Source of the DNA: Candidatus Tenebribacter mawsonii
Lineage (GTDB): Bacteria > Cloacimonadota > Cloacimonadia > Cloacimonadales > TCS61
Direction of reading: 5' to 3'
NCBI GenBank assembly: GCA_030765665.1
Contig: JAVCCD010000202.1
Coordinates: 1 to 7,975 of the forward strand
DNA: 7,975 nucleotides
Shown here: positions 6,440 through 7,975 of the stretch, piece after piece
Numbering within the stretch: position 1 is the first letter of the stretch
Layout of the letters: each line of letters opens with the position of its first letter
Notes under the pieces: generated by a model
Databases searched by the model: none
Told to the model about the DNA's origin: nothing
Seen by the model: the letters and a program-made list of their open reading frames with translations, nothing else
Position numbers and translations under genes: made by a program

Positions 6440-7139
6440 ATCGAAAATTCTGGGTGGATTTCTCGTACTTATTTTTTTCATAATTTTAGCTATTTCGCTT
6501 GGAATTTCTTTTAGAGAGATACTGGGAAATAGAACTTCGGTTAGTCTGCTCTTTTCTGATCTTTTCATATCTTTCTGGCGTGTAACAATAGTTGCAATTA
6601 TAGCTTGGATTACAGGAGTAATTGGTGGATATCTGTTGTATCATTCCACATCTATAAATAACATGTTCCTTCCAATAATTAATTTTATTCGTCATATTTC
6701 ACCATTTGCCTGGTTGCCTTTTGCAATTATCTGGTTTGGATTAGGGGAACTACCTATAATCTTTATTATGTTCATTACACTCTTCTTCCCTACAATAATT
6801 GCTGCTTCAAATCATTTTTCTAATCTCCCGCATGAGTATCTTGATGAAGGACACGTTCAGGGAGCATCACAGTTACAAATGTTCCTTCATATTGAGTTGC
6901 CTCTTGCTCTTTCTTCTCTTCTCAATCTATTTCGAATTATTTGGGGATTGGGTTGGACAGTGATAATTGCTGCTGAGATGTTGGGTGTTAATAATGGGAT
7001 GGGATTCCGACTTCTTGACTTTAGATATTTACTTAAATATCCTGAAATGCTGATCTATTTTATCATCATGGGATTCACCGGGATTATTTTTGATTCAATT
7101 CTTAAAAAAGTAATTAATCAATATGATCGAAAAATTTAG
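6417..7139 (+). CDS. ABC transporter permease, SsuC/TauC/ThiX-like
   Basis: Inner-membrane channel subunit of the importer served by the preceding lipoprotein. Its 240 residues fit the BPD_transp_1 permease family. Hydrophobic segments lie at about 11-30, 52-76, 95-130, 164-190 and 211-228. RHISPFAWLPFAIIWFGLGE (92-111) is typical of the nitrate/sulfonate/taurine branch. The cytoplasmic coupling loop that contacts the ATPase is present as DEGHVQGASQLQMFLHIELP (143-162), with Asp-Glu-Gly in place of the usual Glu-Ala-Ala. It is followed by GWTVIIAAEMLGVNNGMGF (179-197), also a family hallmark. The ATG lies 20 nt before the lipoprotein stop with no good SD, so translational coupling is likely. 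An intact coupling loop implies an ATPase partner, but none is encoded in the window. Confidence 0.92.
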   Translation: MFTIKLNKSKILGGFLVLIFFIILAISLGISFREILGNRTSVSLLFSDLFISFWRVTIVAIIAWITGVIGGYLLYHSTSINNMFLPIINFIRHISPFAWLPFAIIWFGLGELPIIFIMFITLFFPTIIAASNHFSNLPHEYLDEGHVQGASQLQMFLHIELPLALSSLLNLFRIIWGLGWTVIIAAEMLGVNNGMGFRLLDFRYLLKYPEMLIYFIIMGFTGIIFDSILKKVINQYDRKI

Positions 7140-7214
7140 TTAATCCGCAATCAAATCTAACTTGACCAACTCTAATCAAATACTAAAATGTCTGTAGATA
7201 CTAAGGGATTGATA

Positions 7215-7838
7215 ATGAGGAAAAAAGTTATAGCAATTATTGCTGATGGTGAAAAAGTTAACAATATAGAGAACATACTAAATGATGTTGACGTTATTAT
7301 CGCAGCCGATGGTGGAGCAAATATTTGTAGAATTTGTGAAGTTACACCCGATTATATTATAGGTGATCTTGATTCAATAATTCTAGAAAACATTAAGTTT
7401 TTTTCTAAATCTAAATTTGTTGAGGTTAGTGAGCAAAGCACAACTGATCTACCAAAAGCAATTAGTTATGCATTAAAGTTAAATCCAACCAAGATAAAAA
7501 TAATCGCTGCTTTTGGTAAAAGAACTGACCATACAATTGCTAATATTCTCATCTTTCAAAATTATGATGAGTTAATTCCTTTGGAAGTTTATGACAACTT
7601 TGGTGTGATGAATTTTTACCCTCCTGGCAAACATTATATTGCGTTACAATCAGGACAAACAATTTCGTTTTTTTCAATTACTCCAATTGAGAATCTATCT
7701 CTTGAAGGGTTCAAATATCCCGTAATTGATACGGACTATTCCAACAATTTTATTGGTATTAGTAATGTAGCTATAGATAAAAATTGTTCTATCAAATTTA
7801 ATAGAGGTAAACTGATCTCTTATAAAATTGTAGTTTGA
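7215..7838 (+). CDS. thiN: Thiamine pyrophosphokinase
   Basis: Cytosolic enzyme that transfers pyrophosphate from ATP to thiamine, making thiamine diphosphate in one step, as used with salvaged thiamine. From the chosen start it has 207 residues, normal for bacterial TPK. Catalytic-domain motifs: ADGGAN (31-36), PDYIIGDLDS (45-54), QSTTDLPKA (74-82) and GKRTDHTIAN (101-110), which hold the Asp residues for metal and nucleotide. The C-terminal beta domain that binds thiamine carries GISNVA (181-186) and ends near RGKLISYKI. Start: the frame opens at an ATG at 7188, which has no SD; the ATG at 7215 has AAGGG 7 nt upstream, so I prefer it. The 75-nt gap after the permease shows no terminator, so this gene is probably co-transcribed with the transporter. 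No TPP riboswitch is visible upstream. Confidence 0.93.
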   Translation: MRKKVIAIIADGEKVNNIENILNDVDVIIAADGGANICRICEVTPDYIIGDLDSIILENIKFFSKSKFVEVSEQSTTDLPKAISYALKLNPTKIKIIAAFGKRTDHTIANILIFQNYDELIPLEVYDNFGVMNFYPPGKHYIALQSGQTISFFSITPIENLSLEGFKYPVIDTDYSNNFIGISNVAIDKNCSIKFNRGKLISYKIVV

Positions 7839-7863
7839 CATTCTTTTAAGTTTTAGTGATATT
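7835..7863 (+). promoter_or_regulatory. Putative sigma-70-type promoter for the next gene
   Basis: A perfect TTGACA at 7835-7840 overlaps the TGA stop of thiN (7836-7838). After 17 nt comes GATATT (7858-7863, 4 of 6 to TATAAT); a TATTAT at 7860-7865 matches better but with a 19-nt spacer. Placement after the last codon and before an AT-rich leader fits a promoter; nothing proves it. The rest of 7864-7975 is AT-rich leader with an imperfect palindrome, CTTGCAA (7912-7918) and TTGTAAG (7923-7929). Confidence 0.4.
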
Positions 7864-7965
7864 ATATATATATAGAAATTATTATAATATTCGTAATATG
7901 TGATTAAAAAACTTGCAAATTATTGTAAGATAAAAAGTTTTGAAATCATTAAAAATAAAATGTTC

Positions 7966-7971
7966 GGGAGG
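7966..7971 (+). promoter_or_regulatory. Shine-Dalgarno sequence of a gene starting just beyond the right edge
   Basis: GGGAGG followed by AAAC at the window end. The same GGAGGAAAC string precedes the GTG at 5540, so a start codon is expected at or just past the edge. The product cannot be seen. Confidence 0.7.
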
Positions 7972-7975
7972 AAAC

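Noticed and set aside
7149..7181. Direct repeat AATCAAAT at 7149-7156 and 7174-7181 in the permease-thiN gap
   Set aside because: Eight bases in AT-rich DNA is weak evidence, and no promoter or terminator geometry goes with it.
7188..7214. Nine-codon upstream extension of thiN from the ATG at 7188
   Set aside because: No SD before it, whereas AAGGG precedes the ATG at 7215 with good spacing, and the TPK fold begins right there.

Overview
This window is AT-rich bacterial DNA (by eye about one third G+C), densely coding and without phage, insertion-sequence or CRISPR hallmarks. Three things point to an anaerobe of the FCB group, most likely Candidatus Cloacimonadota: the particular style of secreted parallel beta-helix protein, the amino-acid catabolism gene and the overall base composition. 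This is an inference from gene style, not a proven placement.

Left half (1-3890, minus strand): one compact five-gene unit read right to left. It holds a GT2 glycosyltransferase, surE (nucleotidase), pcm (protein-L-isoaspartate methyltransferase), a COG2426/PF06695 'small multi-drug export' membrane protein, and a secreted parallel beta-helix protein that runs off the left edge. Junctions are 10 nt, a 4-nt ATGA overlap, a short overlap and 19 nt, so co-transcription is likely. surE-pcm is a classic stress and repair pair; here it is joined to envelope-type genes.

Middle (3891-5351): a divergent control region carries outward-facing TTGACA boxes on the two strands. It is followed by a monocistronic plus-strand ornithine aminotransferase gene (rocD) that ends in a strong intrinsic terminator.

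Intergenic 5352-5539 is the most unusual part. It holds a perfect 11-bp tandem duplication and then a 115-bp nested palindrome. The palindrome has two perfect inverted repeats of 14 and 16 bp, separated by two spacers of exactly 21 nt. It can fold as one long imperfect hairpin ending 10 nt before the Shine-Dalgarno sequence of the next gene.

Right half (5540-7838, plus strand): a lipoprotein substrate-binding protein of the NMT1/SsuA/ThiY type, an overlapping ABC permease, and thiamine pyrophosphokinase with no terminator between them. Together they suggest uptake of thiamine or a pyrimidine precursor followed by activation to ThDP. The ATPase subunit is not in the window and I see no TPP riboswitch. 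The last 137 bp is a leader with a promoter-like TTGACA box and a Shine-Dalgarno sequence for a gene starting just past the right edge.
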